Positions 49,900 through 63,490 of a DNA stretch of 64,000 nt are shown piece by piece. Every line of letters starts with the position of its first letter. The first letter of the stretch is position 1. The notes below the pieces were generated by a model. That model worked only from the letters and a program-made list of their open reading frames with translations, was not told where the DNA came from and made no database searches. This stretch comes from Carex sylvatica (taxonomy: Eukaryota; Streptophyta; Magnoliopsida; Poales; Cyperaceae): the NCBI GenBank assembly GCA_964058845.1, contig CAXKVR010000376.1:69501-133500 (forward strand). Reading direction: 5' to 3'. Position numbers and translations under genes: made by a program.

Positions 49900-52800
49900 C
49901 GAAGGCATCTCTATCTTCATACTACAAATACCAGTACCAATTGTATCCTTTTGAGCGTCATGTTGTTATGGTATAGTATGATTTGCTTGTATTGTCCTCT
50001 CCTGAATTGGTCTGTATAGGGTATGGTTGGCATGCATCTCTGAATTTGCCTCCTGACCTGATCCGTGTACGTACATTCCCGGAATAAATGCCTAACTGAC
50101 TCCATTGCCTGCTTGCATAGACAACATATATTAACCATTACCCATCCTCTCAACATTAGGTTATCCACCGTCAGTATTCTATTTTGCACCATTAACAATA
50201 AAAAGATCATAACTCTACTTGGACCTTTGATTCTCCATATCTTATTTAATGCCGACTCAATATATGGCCCTTCCTCTAGAGCTCTGCAACAGGTTTTCAC
50301 TGAGTACTCACCTTCCTTACTCTATTTCCATGTTGCCGCCTTATCACCTTCCTCTCCTTCCTACACTGTATGCATGTTCTGTAGCTGCAGCATAAGGTCA
50401 TTGTATTCATTATGTGCTTCCTGATGTAATATCAGTGGAACTCGGCAGTCCTATTGTACTTGTTCCATTATTGTGTGCACTGACATGGTTGGTTGCAGGG
50501 CCAATTAGTAGAGCTACGGGTACTATTGACATAGCGGTTGCTGCATCCATAGGTCTTGCCAGAATCTAACTCGTGTGCCTTGCCCTATCTTGAAGGAAAC
50601 GAATGCTCTAATTAATTTCTCTGAATTCCTCAGACCTGCCCAAAATGTAGTTGTGTTTTGTAGTTCCCATGATCTGATTGTTGAGCTGCTAAGGTTTATA
50701 AGCTCCATCCATCCTGGTTTGTGAATTTGCAGCCAATGCCACATGACTTTCATTAGCAATGCCTTATTAAAAGTATGCAACTTCCTTGGTTTGATAATTA
50801 TTTCTCATGAGATTAGGCTCATATATCTACTGTTGATTCCCTTGTGGCCATGCCATAGGAATTTTCGCCTTACTTGATCAATATTTTTGATCACATTTAG
50901 GTAATAAAAACGTTTACATCATGTATATTTGCATAGCAGTGAGAGTTGCATTGACCAGGATCAATCTTCCTCCTATTGATAATAGGCCTGCTTTCCATGT
51001 TGATAATTTTTTGGTGATCTTCTAAATGAGTGGCATATAGTGATTCTTCTGTAGTTTTTTGTTTGATAGTAGGAGTCCTAGGTAAATGAAGGGGAACTGA
51101 GCAGCTTTGTATTTCAGGTGCTATGCTAATGTTTCTGTTTCTTCCTTTGTTACGGCTGTCAACAAGAACTCATATTTCTGCAAGTTGACTGCAAGTCCCG
51201 ATAGGTCATTAAAGATGTGGAGAACTATTTGAAGGAATAGTAGCTGTTACTTGGTGGGCTGTAGAATAATTAGGGTATCATCTGCGAACAACAAGCAGGT
51301 TCCGTATCATGTGAATGGTTTGTGAAGTAGGTTGAGGTACGTGAGCTTCTCTGTCCATAGAGTGAGAAAATCTATTGCTATGATGAATAAGTAGGGAGAT
51401 ATTGGATCTCCCTGCCTTAATCCCCTTCTGAGAGTGAGTTTTTTTCCCTTGATGGAATTCATGAGTACCTGTGATGAGCCTTTAAGTACTGCATTCTCTA
51501 TCCACTTGATCCATGTGTATGGGAATCCCTTTGCAATTAACATATATTCTAGAAAAGTCCAAGACAGTGTATCGAATGCCTTGTAGATATCTGCCTTGAA
51601 CAACCTAATTTTATTCTTTTGCTTAGTAGCCATTGTTACCAACTCTTGCGCATATAGGAAACTTTCATTGATCAGCCTACCCTTAATGAATCTTGTATGG
51701 TTTGGCGATATCAGCTCTGATATCTTATCTTTGAGCCAGTTTGCCATTATCTTTGAGAACAGTTTCTGAACCGAATTGACCAAGCTTATCGTCCTATAAT
51801 CATTAGTCGTGAGAGTTCCTTCCTTCTTAGGTATAAGGGCTATGTATGAGTCATTTAATGGTTGTAACATAGCACCTTGTTCCATCTGTATATGTGTAAA
51901 GACTGCCAACAAGTTTGACACTATGATATCCCTGAAAGCTTTATAAAATTCTCCTGTATAACCATCCGGTCCCAGGGCCTTATTTGTAGGCATATGGAGA
52001 AAGAACTTAGTGTTCTTATCTCCCTGCTGCACCCATTTATTTTTCGCTCTTTGATACCACTTCTCTTCTTGCTGTATAAGCATCTCATTATGTCTTTCCT
52101 TAATGAGTGATTGCAGTAGCTTTTCTACTTACGTTAAGTGCTTATTCTCTGCTTGTTCCATTTTTCACTTTGTAATGTTTCTTGTCAGTGCTTTGATCTT
52201 GGTCTAGTATGAGTTCGGTCTTGTGCCACTGCCATGCTTGTCCATATCGTGCACACCATCTGTTTGAATTCTTCATCTTTCAACCACGTGTTCTCTATTC
52301 TAAAGATGTTTGCAGTTGGAAATTTTATATGGCTTGTACATACCAGTGGGCAGTAATCCAAAATGGATGCTGTTGCTGCCTTCTATATTGTGTTGGGGTA
52401 GGAGGGTGTCCATTCTGAGTTGACCATGAATCTATCCAGTCGCACAAATGTTGAATTTTTCCCCTCTCTTGACCATGTGTATTTTCTACCATGGAGTGTG
52501 AGGTCTAAGAGCTCTAACCTGTTGACTAGCTCTCTAAACCTCATCATGTTGTGCTATGGGTGTCTATTGTTAGTTCTATCTTCCAATTTTAGTGTGACAT
52601 TAAAGTTTCCTGCCACCATCCAATGTATTCCTTCTCTTGGTTTTGCTCTCATTAGTTCTCTAGAAAAAGAGGCCCTTTATCTCTGTTATCTGATGGTCCA
52701 TACACCCCCGTAAATCTAAATATTGTATTATCCAAATTGAGCACTAGATCCACTGATGCACAATGCTCTTCAACAACTGAATCGACACAGGTGAAGAAAT

Positions 52801-53047
52801 TTTCATCCCATGCTATCATTACTCCCCCTGTCGTGTCCTTTGCCTGTATTATTACCAAACCCGTGTATCTAGCACCCACCGTTTCTTTGACAATTTTCAC
52901 ATCTTGTTGTTGCCACTTTGTTTCTTGAATACAAATTAACTGTGGCCTTTCCTTGTGCATTTCATGCTTAACTATACTCCTTTTGTCTTTGTCATTTAGG
53001 CATCTAACATTCCACGAGATAAATTTAATGATTTTAACCGAAGTCAT
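49900..53047 (-). pseudogene. LINE ORF2 remnants (EN-RT-zf-RVT)
   Basis: Endonuclease at 53047-52652 (ISWNVRCLND, CIQETKWQ, GVYGPSDN). RT is at 52083-51307 (NKALGPDGYTGEFYK, FIKGRLI, KADIYKAFDTLSW, RRGLRQGDPISPYLF), with the active-site FADD box just after a stop at about 51290. zf-RVT is at 50300-49917 (NRILTVDNLMLRG, CLCKQAMESVRHLF). The step from DKNTKFF straight to NKALGPDG implies loss of the segment that normally lies between them. Confidence 0.85.
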
Positions 53048-53369
53048 TAATAACCGAGGTGATACATCTAACTAGGCTTAACTTTCCATAAGCCTTCAAA
53101 ATCCAAAAAGTTCTCCCCTATTACAAGAAATTTTCATTCCTTTCACTTCTAACTGCCGTACAACCCCAATTGCAACATACAACCTATCCCTTCTTCCTAA
53201 ACATATAACTACATCAGTTCTCGGACACCTTATGGTGTGCCTATCCCTAAAGAAACAAAAATTAAGAACTGCATCATACAATCTTAATATGCCCTTGACA
53301 CCTTTTTCTAACACAAAGCTAACCTAAAAATTACAAAATCCATAATCATTAATATTAAATTAACTACTA

Positions 53370-55720
53370 ATACTCTGATGTACCTCAGCAGCACTTGTCT
53401 TGGTACTCTTTACACATCATCTCATCCTTTTTGCCCGTTTGATTAAACATTTCTTTGATCGCCTCTGTTAGCTTTGTACTCGACTCGTCCACCAATTTCA
53501 TGGCTTCCACCGCCTCTATGTGCCTTTTCTTTTTATCAAAATTAATTTTGATTTTCTCCAGCTTGGCTCTCTTAGTCTCTCCATAGGTCTTCCTCATGGT
53601 CAGCCTTGGGCTTCTTCTAATTTTTGGCTGTTCTTTGGTCACGTAGCGGTGTGTCCAAAAACCTGGTGGATATGGCAGATCCTCTTCTCGAAAGAGTAAT
53701 TGCAACTCATGCTCATAGCTCTCTTGCCCCTCATACTCATCACTTGGATTAATTTCTGCTGGCCCAATAGTTTATGATGTCCCAAGAAGGTCCAGTGTAG
53801 GATCTGCACTATTGGGTTGACTGTTTTGGGCCTCGCCTTGAGCCAGCAGCTCCATGAATTTCTCCTTTATTTCTGTTGGGCCTTGGCAGCCCATAATCTG
53901 CCTGCTTTCCTTTCCACCGTAGAGTCCAACATTTTTTCTTATTTGACTTTTTTTTCTCCTGCTCCCACTCTGCACTCATCCATTTCTAGATTTTGCGCCC
54001 CACGTCTGCTAGGTCTTCACAGATCTGGTGTACTTTCCCCTCGATTTCCCCCTTTACTAGTACAAAGCATTTAAGGCTTGCAATCGCCTGGTTTATAGCT
54101 CTTTCGGAGAATGTCAGAGCTACCTGTACCAATACTTCCCTTGTTTGACAATCCAAAATTTGAATGTCCCATTCTGCCCGTTTGAGTGCGACCTCTACCC
54201 TGTATGCACTTTCTTTTTCGCTAGTTGTTTGAGAAGATTTTTTGCCAGTTATCCCTCCGATCCTTTCTTTGTTGCGTTCTGTGTAGCTTTCTCTTTTTTG
54301 ACCCTCTTGACCTTGTGTTTTACTTTCCAGGTTCTCACTTTTCTTGCTCTCATCTGCACCTGATGTCCTTCCTACATTTCAATGTTAGAGCCTCCACCAC
54401 TTCCTTCCCCACTGCTATCACTTCCACTACCTTCACTGTCAGTTTTTATCGGTTGAGGTGGGGGTGGGGGTATTAGAGCTGGGTTCCCCCATGGGTTTTA
54501 CTCTGGTGGGATTTATTGTTGTTGAATTGGGTAAGGTGTGACTTTCCATGGTCGCCAGTGCAGTAGCACTACCCTTATCCTAGTTGCTTTTAGTCATTGA
54601 TGTAGTTTAAGAAACCTTGGAAATTCCGCTGGATCCTCACAGCTTACCCTTATAGAGACATGTCTAAAATGTCTTGCTTCTCTTCCAAATGGTAGCACAT
54701 CTGTAACCCTTCCTAGTTTTGTAGTCATTTTTCTGATCCCTCTTAGGTTCCAAATGTGCAAAGGTGGATTAACCAACCTTATACGTGCCTGGAAGGGTGA
54801 TGGGTCATACACCATGTTCTAATTCATGTCCCACGGAATAACCCCGATTTGTGTTCCCCTTCTTATTGTGTATGGATTGTTCCATACTATTTGTTGCAAC
54901 ATGACTCTGGACTGACATATGAGTGTAAACGACGCATCCTCCTCTGAGTTGTCGTTGTACACTTCATACTGGGAGGCGTGACCCCCAAATTGTTTGGTTA
55001 GTCGTCTGACAAATAAACTCAGAATATCCAGTTGTGAGTTACCTGTGATCATTACCACTAGGCCTGTATGCCTCAGGTATCTGTTTTCTAGCAAGAGTTC
55101 CTGCACATCTGGTATGTAAACATGAGCCTCTTTAGGTCGCTCATTCTAGAAATCTTCCATGCTAACAGCAACAGCAGTGTTTTTGCCTCTGCTTTCTTTA
55201 GGTTTTTCCTTTGTAGCACCTTTACTCTCTTCTCCTTGCCCCTTCTCTTTGTTTTCTTCCTTCGTAGTAGCTTTACTCCCTTCTCTTAGCTCTTTCTCTT
55301 TGTTTTCTTCCTTTGTCTCTCTTTTGAGAATCTGAATAAAGGATTTTTCTGGATGCACTCATCTTGATGGTTGCTTGGGTTTTAAAGGTTCTACAACTTT
55401 GTCCTTTGGCCCTTTACATCCCCTGTAGTTATGACATATCTCCCTGCATTTAAAGCATCTGATACGCTCTCTGCAGCTTATTTTTTTATGGTCTCGAGAT
55501 AGGCATTTGAACTATCTACCCTCCTTGAATGCCATTTCATAAGCCTGCTGCACCTCCTTGTTAAGGAACCTTCTTGCATCCAGTCCCCTAGCCTCCCCTT
55601 CTGCTCTGCTTTGCATTGGTTGCATATACGTACTCCTTTTCTTCTTGTAAGAAACTGTCTGCCACCCTTCTTCAGTATGGCATTTAAGTCTCTTTCTACC
55701 CTCTGCTGTCGTGCATCTCG
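53370..55720 (-). pseudogene. LINE ORF1 remnants
   Basis: Runs leftward from about 55720. A CCHC knuckle CFKCREICHNYRGC is encoded at 55457-55416, followed by a lysine/glutamate repeat stretch (55358-55146) and two fragments (55106-54819, 54815-54594) resembling the RNA-binding part of plant LINE ORF1. Charged fragments continue to about 53385. Several stops separate the pieces. Confidence 0.7.
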
Positions 55721-55880
55721 CTGGTTGCTATGAGGCTAAGGTCGGTAGTAGCCCCTGTCTGTTGCCGTTGCATTAACTCGGTGGTTGTTCTGCTGCTCTC
55801 TCCATTTACGCCACCCTGCGTACAGATCACCAGGCGCCGCATCATATCGCCTTTCAAATCACCTGTCGCTGCTCCCTGGG

Positions 55881-58800
55881 CGACTAATTTTTTTTTTCAG
55901 TTCGATGTATTTAAAATAATTGTACAATTATATTCAACTATAAATTTTTTGTTTCATCATATTTTATTTTCTAGCTACGCCTTTTTTTGTAGGGGTTGCT
56001 AATAATGAGTTCAACTTTTAGGTTTGGGACGAAGATGTCCAATCCAGTAGTTGGCTCCGTGCAATTGATATCAATTTGTTGACTAAATGGCGGTTAAAAA
56101 GCAATTGATATCAATTGATGTTTCATGTAACCAAATTGATTTGACTCTGTAACGCTCCCTAGTTCAAAAGCACAAAACTCCAATGCATCTAGCTTCCCAA
56201 TTTCCTTCAGTCATTCTCCTTAATTTTTTATTACTTTTCTTTTCTCTTATTTATTTTTTCTGATTTTCATTTTATTTATGAGGAAAGTTAATTGGTAGTT
56301 GATCTTTTATTCTTTTATATAGAGATTCATGTATTATCATTCAATTGTTTATTTAGGGAGAATTTCATGTATATATACTTCTTAAAAAATTTAAAATTAT
56401 ATATTTCCTCTTCTAAAATTCATAATATCATATTAAAACTCATATTAAATTTATAAAATATTTATTTTATCATTTGTTAAAAATGTATCATGCTTCGAAA
56501 AAATGCCAGACTCTAATTGATCAATTATCGAGAGCAAATGAGTAATTTCTCTACTTGTAACATTTACACAAGTATTACTTAAATGTCACTATATGAGCGT
56601 CAAAAATAAACTGACATGAATGAATGATGACTGATGAGTGCAGATTTCTTTTCCTAGAAATATTTTGTATTCCAATTTTAGTCTGTTAAAAACAAAGATT
56701 TAAATAGCGTTTATCACGTCATAGCGGAACGGTTGAAAAAACAACGCTGTTGTTATATTGTGTCGCTATAGCGTATTACAGCGTACTATAACACTAATAG
56801 CGCCATAACTTTCTTTTTGAAAACTTAATAGTGGCTATCAAATATAATTATATATGTCTTATGAGAACAGTTCCAACGATCATTACAACATAATTGCAAC
56901 CGAACACTACATGCACATGTATATATATAAACATCATAAAGAACAACATAATTAACCTCTAAAATGACATCTTATCTAAATATGCTTCATTCAAAGTTTT
57001 GTTTTCTTCAATTTAATAGCGTCATAACTTTCATAGTTCAAAAATAAACGGTAATAACCTACAATTAATTTAAAGAAGATTCTTTACTGGAGCTGTCCCA
57101 AATTAATGTATCTCCGTCTATCTGCATGTCTTTAAAAAAAAAAAAAATTACCGGCGGACTTTTCAACAAAAAAAATATATATATATATATAGTCTGTAAA
57201 AAAAAAATGAATTTCATGCAATTTTTCCACCATTGACCTTGCTTTATACTCTCGACACTACGAGCCATTGTTGCATATTTGTTTTTACCAAACGCATCGT
57301 CAGCTGTTAAATTTGTGTACACGAGTACACGACCGATGAAATGCTTATCAACTACTGTTTTATTATTATTAGACTACTTGAAAAAGAAAACTAGTCCAAT
57401 TAAACTATCTTTAAATTTAATTAATTTTTTGAATGTTGAATTGTTGATAGATATTGTCTTTTCCAAATTATACAAATTAAAGATTTAATTAAATGTTGCT
57501 GTCCAGGTTACCCATTCTCTCATGAATTTGTATCCACCAGATACCAGAGGTGCCCCTTTTTTTTAGCCTTGCGCTGATTTCAAAACAGATTGAATTTGGT
57601 CAGGCTCGGATTAATCCAATCCGTTTTTATTCATTGTAACCCTCCAATACATGAGGGGAGACGGATATTTCTCTCATCTCTTTTTTCTTTTTCTTTTTTT
57701 AATTTCAAAAATTTGGTGCCTATGTTTCTCTCTTTATTCATACTTTAACTTGTTATATGGCATTGCTTGTACCATCTCCTATTTTTATTTTTCAATTTTT
57801 GCACTCTTAATTTAATTAAATTTAGTATACTCATAAATAAATAATTGAGCGTTAGAACGGTGAGATCTTGTCCACAAATGAAAGGTGAGGCGTCACGCAA
57901 AAGGCTCTACTTATCCAACCAACATGATCTAAGGCTACAGAATTTATGAAAGCCATGGGAAAGCAGTCTTCAACTGTACCCATATTTGTCTCAATTATAA
58001 AAGCCTAAGTTTATATGTATACATGCAATCTTCACATTTGTCAAACACAAAACTGTTTTCTTCAACCATCTCTCCTGTATTGAGATTCAATATATCCTGC
58101 GGTACAGGATGCATGTCTCAACGTGTATATACATGAGACAACTAATCTATTCAATGACCATTTTTTTTTTTTTTTTTTTTTTTTTGCCATTTTAGCTGTT
58201 TATTTTTTTAAAATAATTTGTTCATTTTATTCAGAAGTGATTAATTTATTTAATATGAATTATTAATATTTCAGCGATGAACCAAAAGTAGTCCTTGGTG
58301 TCATGTTTAGTTACTACTTCAATTAATAAGAATTGATCTGTTTACTCCTTATTTATTATATTTTACACTTTGTTTGATAGTTTAAATCATAACTTAAATT
58401 AATCCATTTTCAGAAGTAAGATGTTGAAAATGAATATCCCTAGCTATGACATTAAATTCTACGGTGAATCTTATGTCACAGGGAATCTAGTTATATGTAT
58501 TGGTAAGAGTTGATGGATGCACTGATATGGATTAATATAGGTGTACTGGTACGCAATTTGAGCACATATCAGCTGTAAGTTTCTATGCATTAACATAGAC
58601 CAAATATAATTTTTTGGATCATGTTTAGCTTTAATCTGGTATGTCCATCAAATACCAAATGGATGGATTAGATTTAGTGTGCTATTAACAGTGGAAAACC
58701 AAAAAAATTGAAACTCTCAATATTTATGACATTAAGAGTTACAAAATTTATTTGGTGACCTTAAGAGACTAAAAACTCTCAACACATTTACATCCATTAT

Positions 58801-58950
58801 CTAGGCCACTTAATTGAAATTTATTCTTACATCAGCTTCTATGTTTTTTTTGTGTATGCATAATGCTACCAGTATAAATAACAACTATCTTGTAATATAA
58901 ACTTTGGACTTATGAACTTATTGATAGCCTACTAACATCTTTATATAATA
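55881..58950. other. Intergenic, no gene recognised
   Basis: AT-rich. About 56695-56830 repeats the TTTAAATAGCGTTTATC family seen at 49235. A minus ORF at 57322-57065 starts with about 35 residues of ordinary protein-like composition before low-complexity sequence; the family is not recognised. A T-run of about 25 lies at 58160-58185. Confidence 0.45.
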
Positions 58951-58966
58951 TATATATTGAGAGAGA

Positions 58967-59391
58967 GAGGGGTTGGCTACTATGCTTATATAAGCATATC
59001 CCCACATATGCTTATAACTCATTTTTGTGTTTTCAATGTCTAAATGGTCGATCTGAACCGTTAGATGTGATCTCCATATTAAAATCTGCTAGAAGACCAA
59101 ATTTTAAATTTTTTGGAATTTTTTTACTATTTATTAAGCCACTTTAAAAATTGCTGATCCAACAGTGACTTAACCAAACAGTAAAATCAGAAGCTACCAT
59201 TGGATCAGCGATTTTCAAAGTGGCTTAATAAATAGTAAAAACATTTCAAAAAATATAAAATTTGGTATCCTAGCATATTTTTAATATGGAGATCACATCT
59301 AACGGTTTGGATCGATCATTTGGACTTTAAAAATTAGAAAACGACTTGGTTGCACGAGAGGCTAGGAATAATCGATTGTTTATTAGCTTAT
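58967..59391. mobile_element. Foldback element B (mismatched ends)
   Basis: The left end GGTTGGCTACTATGC matches the element at 63214, while the right end CGAGAGGCTAGGAATAATCG matches those at 61843 and 62726. The core is the shared palindrome with GGATCAGCGATTTTCAAAG. Confidence 0.7.
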
Positions 59392-59401
59392 CTCTCTCTC
59401 T

Positions 59402-59431
<30 letters not shown>

Positions 59432-59432
<1 letters not shown>

Positions 59433-61800
59433 GGATTTGGCTATAGTATTATGGGTTGCATAGAGGGCTATGATGCTAACGGCTCAATATTTGAGTTTTC
59501 AAAATTATAACGATCGATCCGAACCGTTCATCTTATTCTTCATATTAATATGTATTTGGAGACCAAATTTTACATTTTTTAGAAATTATTTACTATTTTT
59601 TAGATAGGTAGAAAATCACTTGATCTAAAAAATTATGCACCATCCAGATAATTATTTTTCTACCTATCTAAAAAATAGTAAACAATTTCCAAAAAATATA
59701 AAATTTGGTCTCCAAACACATATTAATATGGAGAACAAGATGAACGGTTCGGATTGTTGGAGTTTTGACAGTTCAAACCCATTGATTTGATTAAGTGCGG
59801 AAAGAACGTAAAACAAAAATTTTACTTCTAATCTTAATCCAAGGATTAAACAGGGTATGTCAGGAAACATTCCAAGGGGTCCACCTTCCGTATTCCTTTG
59901 ACATCAGAACCCTATTTAATCCTTTTACAGATCTACTCCATAATTGATTTCTAAAGCATTAATCTACTTACCAATTAAATAGATTAATATAACATGTATA
60001 TACCTTGTTTCCAAATTCAGATTGGAATGTAGCTGAGCGAGAAGAGCTACACCAGGGAATGATTCGTCTCAGAGTATCACACGTGTGATACCCCTATCGG
60101 TTATCCACCAGGACTAACCAGAGAGCGGTTTATTTCTTATTGCCAGAAATACTGTAAACTGCAGTTTTCTGCAAAAACACTATTCATCGAGAAAAGGACA
60201 AAATAACACTATTCACGAATTTGCAGTTATTCAGATTCACTAATGAGCAAAACTGAAATACCGTGAAATTCGAGAAAACACTATTCACCGATCCCGTAAA
60301 TATACTTCTCAACAACCCGCAAGATTATACGTCAACTACGTATAACTTTCTTTTCCCAACTGAAACACTATTTGGGAGAGAAACCAAGAAAGAGAGAAAA
60401 TAAATTACCGAACTGATCAGACAGATTTGATATCTCAGAAATTAGTGTGTTTCTCTCTTACCCTCACCCCTCTATTTATAGGCATTTGAGGAGGTTCGGA
60501 AATTACGAAAATGTCATTTACGAAAATGCCATTGAACGGATAAGGATGATGACATGTCATGTGTAAAAAGACCAAAATGCCCTTGGCCCAAATTTAATTT
60601 AACATCCATATAATTATTCTGAACAATTATATTTTTTGCGGTTTGTTGTTTCGGTAACTTTTATACAACGTAACGTGTACGTTTATAAATTAACCTTTTG
60701 TTTTTGTTTTGCCAATTTATATGACATTTATAATTTAATTATATCATGTATAATTAATTATAACCATCTTAATATTAATTATAATCAATTTATAATTAAT
60801 CAATAAGATTCTCCGATTAGCTCCTATACTGTGTGACCCAATAGGATCTGTGTTATGTTGGTAAATAGAATTAAAACTGTTTTAACTTCTATAATCATGA
60901 GAGACATCTGGCATAACGCGTCATGACCATCCAATTACACAGATGATGCTGTACTGTACAATATCACGATCCAGTAAACTATTTTACTCGTGTCAGTTCC
61001 TTCGTCTCATAGCTATCAGATTAGTTTCAAGGTAGGTGTGTGTCATCCTTGCAAACTTAATCTTTTATTGATCTTGAGCAGATTATCAAATATAATTACT
61101 CTTGTAATTATACCGCTAGCAGATAATCTTACTCTATCAAGGGGCCCAGTGATGCTATAGCTCGTATAGAGATACGAGGGACAATAGTACTTTCGGTAAA
61201 CCATCACTACCTCAGCTAAGTTATGTGTACCAAAAAGCTATCGTTATAACTGCGTTTTACCGACAGCGTTAGATAACAATCACACATACACATTTCTTAG
61301 TAGGAAAGATGAATACCTCATACTTTAGAACTTAACACTGAATGAAAACATTAATGACACGTACACAATTCCATTTAATGTTTCATTCGAGGTCTGTCAA
61401 ATACCATGTTCCTAGAACATGTATCTATGTGATTAAAATGACATCTCTTGTCAGTGGTCTGTAAAACTTGACCATCTTTTAATCCACATACTAACCTTGT
61501 AACGGTTAATTAGTGTTCCTGCTAATTATCTCGGTTAGTGACTCTTAAGAATATATATATCATCTATATTATGAAGTTTCACAATTCCATTTATTGACTC
61601 TAGTCAGATAAAGGAATGATTCATAAATGTAATAATATTCAAGGCAACAAAATGACAGTTTATTTAATCACTCAATTCATGAACAAAGCTTTATGATAAT
61701 TTATCGTATTATTGACTTCTAGATTATTACAAACTAACACGGATTGACCGTTAGGATTTTGAAAACTCGAATATTGAGCCGTAGCACCGTAGCCAAATCC

Positions 61801-61801
<1 letters not shown>
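59432..61801. mobile_element. Foldback element A1, split by a solo LTR
   Basis: AGGATTTGGCTA at the left and TAGCCAAATCCT at the right are the ends of a palindrome of about 385 bp. It is interrupted at 59755-61739, and A2 at 62301-62681 is the same element uninterrupted. Flanked by (TA)n on both sides. Confidence 0.85.
59755..61739 (-). repeat. Solo LTR, 1985 bp
   Basis: TG...CA termini (TGTTGG, CTAACA) and a perfect 5-bp target duplication CGGAT (59750-59754, 61740-61744) inside foldback element A1. On the minus strand it has CCTATAAATAGAGG at about 60470-60483 as a promoter. No PBS, PPT or coding sequence, so the internal part was lost, presumably by LTR-LTR recombination. Confidence 0.85.
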
Positions 61802-61842
<41 letters not shown>

Positions 61843-61843
<1 letters not shown>

Positions 61844-62255
61844 GCTAATAAACAATCAATTATTCCTAGCCTCTCGTGCAATCAAGTCATTTTTTTTATT
61901 TTTTAAGTCCAAATGATCGATCCAAACTGTTAGATGTGATCTTCATATTAAAATATGCTAGGAGACCAAATTTTATATTTTTGGAATTTTTTTACTATTT
62001 ATTAAGCCACTTTGAAAATTGCCGATCCAACGGTGGCTTAACCAAACAGTAAAATCAGAAGCTACCGTTGGATCAGCGATTTTCAAAGTGGCTTAATAAA
62101 TAGTAAAACAATTCCAAAAAATGTAAAATTTGGTCTCCTATCATATTTTAATATGAAGATCACATCTAACGGTTTGGATCGATTATTTGGACTTTAAAAA
62201 TTAGAAAACGACTTGGTGGCACGAGAGGCTAGGAACAATCGATTGTTTATTAGCT
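61843..62255. mobile_element. Foldback element C
   Basis: Ends AGGCTAATAAACAATC and GATTGTTTATTAGC, nearly full-length palindrome, preceded by (TA)n(GA)n and followed by (CT)n(TA)n. Confidence 0.8.
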
Positions 62256-62266
62256 TATCTCTCTCT

Positions 62267-62300
<34 letters not shown>

Positions 62301-62303
<3 letters not shown>

Positions 62304-62680
62304 ATTTGGCTACGGTGTTATAGGCTGCATAGAGGGATATGGTGCTACGGCTCAATATTTGAGTTTTCAAAATTATAACGATCGATCCGAACCGTTCATC
62401 TTGTTCTCCATATTAATATGTGTTTGGAGACCAAATTTTACATTTTTTAGAAATTGTTTACTATTTTTTTAGATAGGTAGAAAATCACTTGATCTAAAAA
62501 ATTATGCACCATCCAGATATTTATTTTTCTACCTATCTAAAAGATAGTAAACAATTTCCAAAAAAATGTAAAATTTGGTTTCCAAACACATATTAATATG
62601 GAGAACAAGATGAACGGTTCGGATTGACCGTTTGGATTTTGAAAACTCGAATATTGAGCTGTAGCACCGTAGCCAAATCC

Positions 62681-62681
<1 letters not shown>
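62301..62681. mobile_element. Foldback element A2
   Basis: Ends AGGATTTGGCTACGGTG and CACCGTAGCCAAATCCT, nearly perfect palindrome of 381 bp, directly embedded in (TA)n. Confidence 0.85.
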
Positions 62682-62724
<43 letters not shown>

Positions 62725-62725
62725 A

Positions 62726-63135
62726 AGGCTAATATACAATCGATTGTTCCTAGCCTCCCGTACAACCAAGTCGTTTTCTAATTTGTAAAGTCCAAATGAT
62801 CGATCCAAACTGTTAAATGTCATCTCTGTATTAAAATGTGCTTGGAGACCAAATTTTATATTTTTTGGAATTTTTTTACTATTTATTAAGCCACTTTGAA
62901 AATCGTTGATCCAACGGTAGCTTCTCATTTTTACTGTTTGGTAAGACCGTTGGATCAGCGATTTTCTAAGTGGCTCAATAATAGTAAAAAAAATTCAAAA
63001 AATATAAAATTTGGTCTCCAAGCACATTTTAATATGGAGATGACATCTAACGGTTTGGATCGATCATTTGGACTTTAAAAATCAAAAAACGACTTGGTTG
63101 TACGGGAGGCTAGGAACAATCGATTGTATATTAGC

Positions 63136-63137
<2 letters not shown>
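62726..63137. mobile_element. Foldback element D
   Basis: Ends AGGCTAATATACAATCG and CGATTGTATATTAGCCT; palindrome, preceded by (TA)n(GA)n and followed by a long (CT)n then TCTA/TA repeats. Confidence 0.8.
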
Positions 63138-63181
<44 letters not shown>

Positions 63182-63213
63182 ATCTATCTATCTATATGTA
63201 TATATATATATAT

Positions 63214-63490
63214 GAGGTTGGCTACTCTACTTACATAAGCATATAAGGGTATATGCTTATAAGTCATTTTTTCGTTTTTAAAATCCAAAAAGTCGATTTA
63301 AACTGTTAGATGTGATCTCTATATTGAAATTTGCTTAGAGACCAAATTTTATATTTTTCTGTTTTTTTTTTTACTATTTATTAAGCCACTTTGAAAATCG
63401 CTGATCCAACGGTGGTTTAACAAAACAGTAAAAAAAATGAGTTATAAGTATATACCCTCATATGCTTATGAAAGTAGAGTAGCCAACCTC
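63214..63490. mobile_element. Foldback element E (internally deleted)
   Basis: Ends GAGGTTGGCTACTCTAC and GTAGAGTAGCCAACCTC. The right arm lacks most of the core present in the left arm. (TA)n on both sides. Confidence 0.75.

Larger units (their letters stand above)
49600..55880 (-). mobile_element. Degenerate L1-type LINE
   Basis: On the minus strand, in order: zinc-knuckle ORF1, apurinic endonuclease, reverse transcriptase, zf-RVT domain and an A-rich end near 49600. All parts are in the order of plant L1 elements but in several frames with stops and at least one deletion. Limits are approximate; a shared TGTATTTAA at about 49588 and 55905 is only a weak candidate for the target duplication. 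Confidence 0.85.

Noticed and set aside
53817..54476. Plus-strand ORFs across the LINE
   Set aside because: They are antisense to recognisable LINE ORF1/ORF2 fragments and have no domain.
59755..61739. Full-length LTR retrotransposon
   Set aside because: No PBS, PPT, coding sequence or second LTR within the TG...CA bounds.
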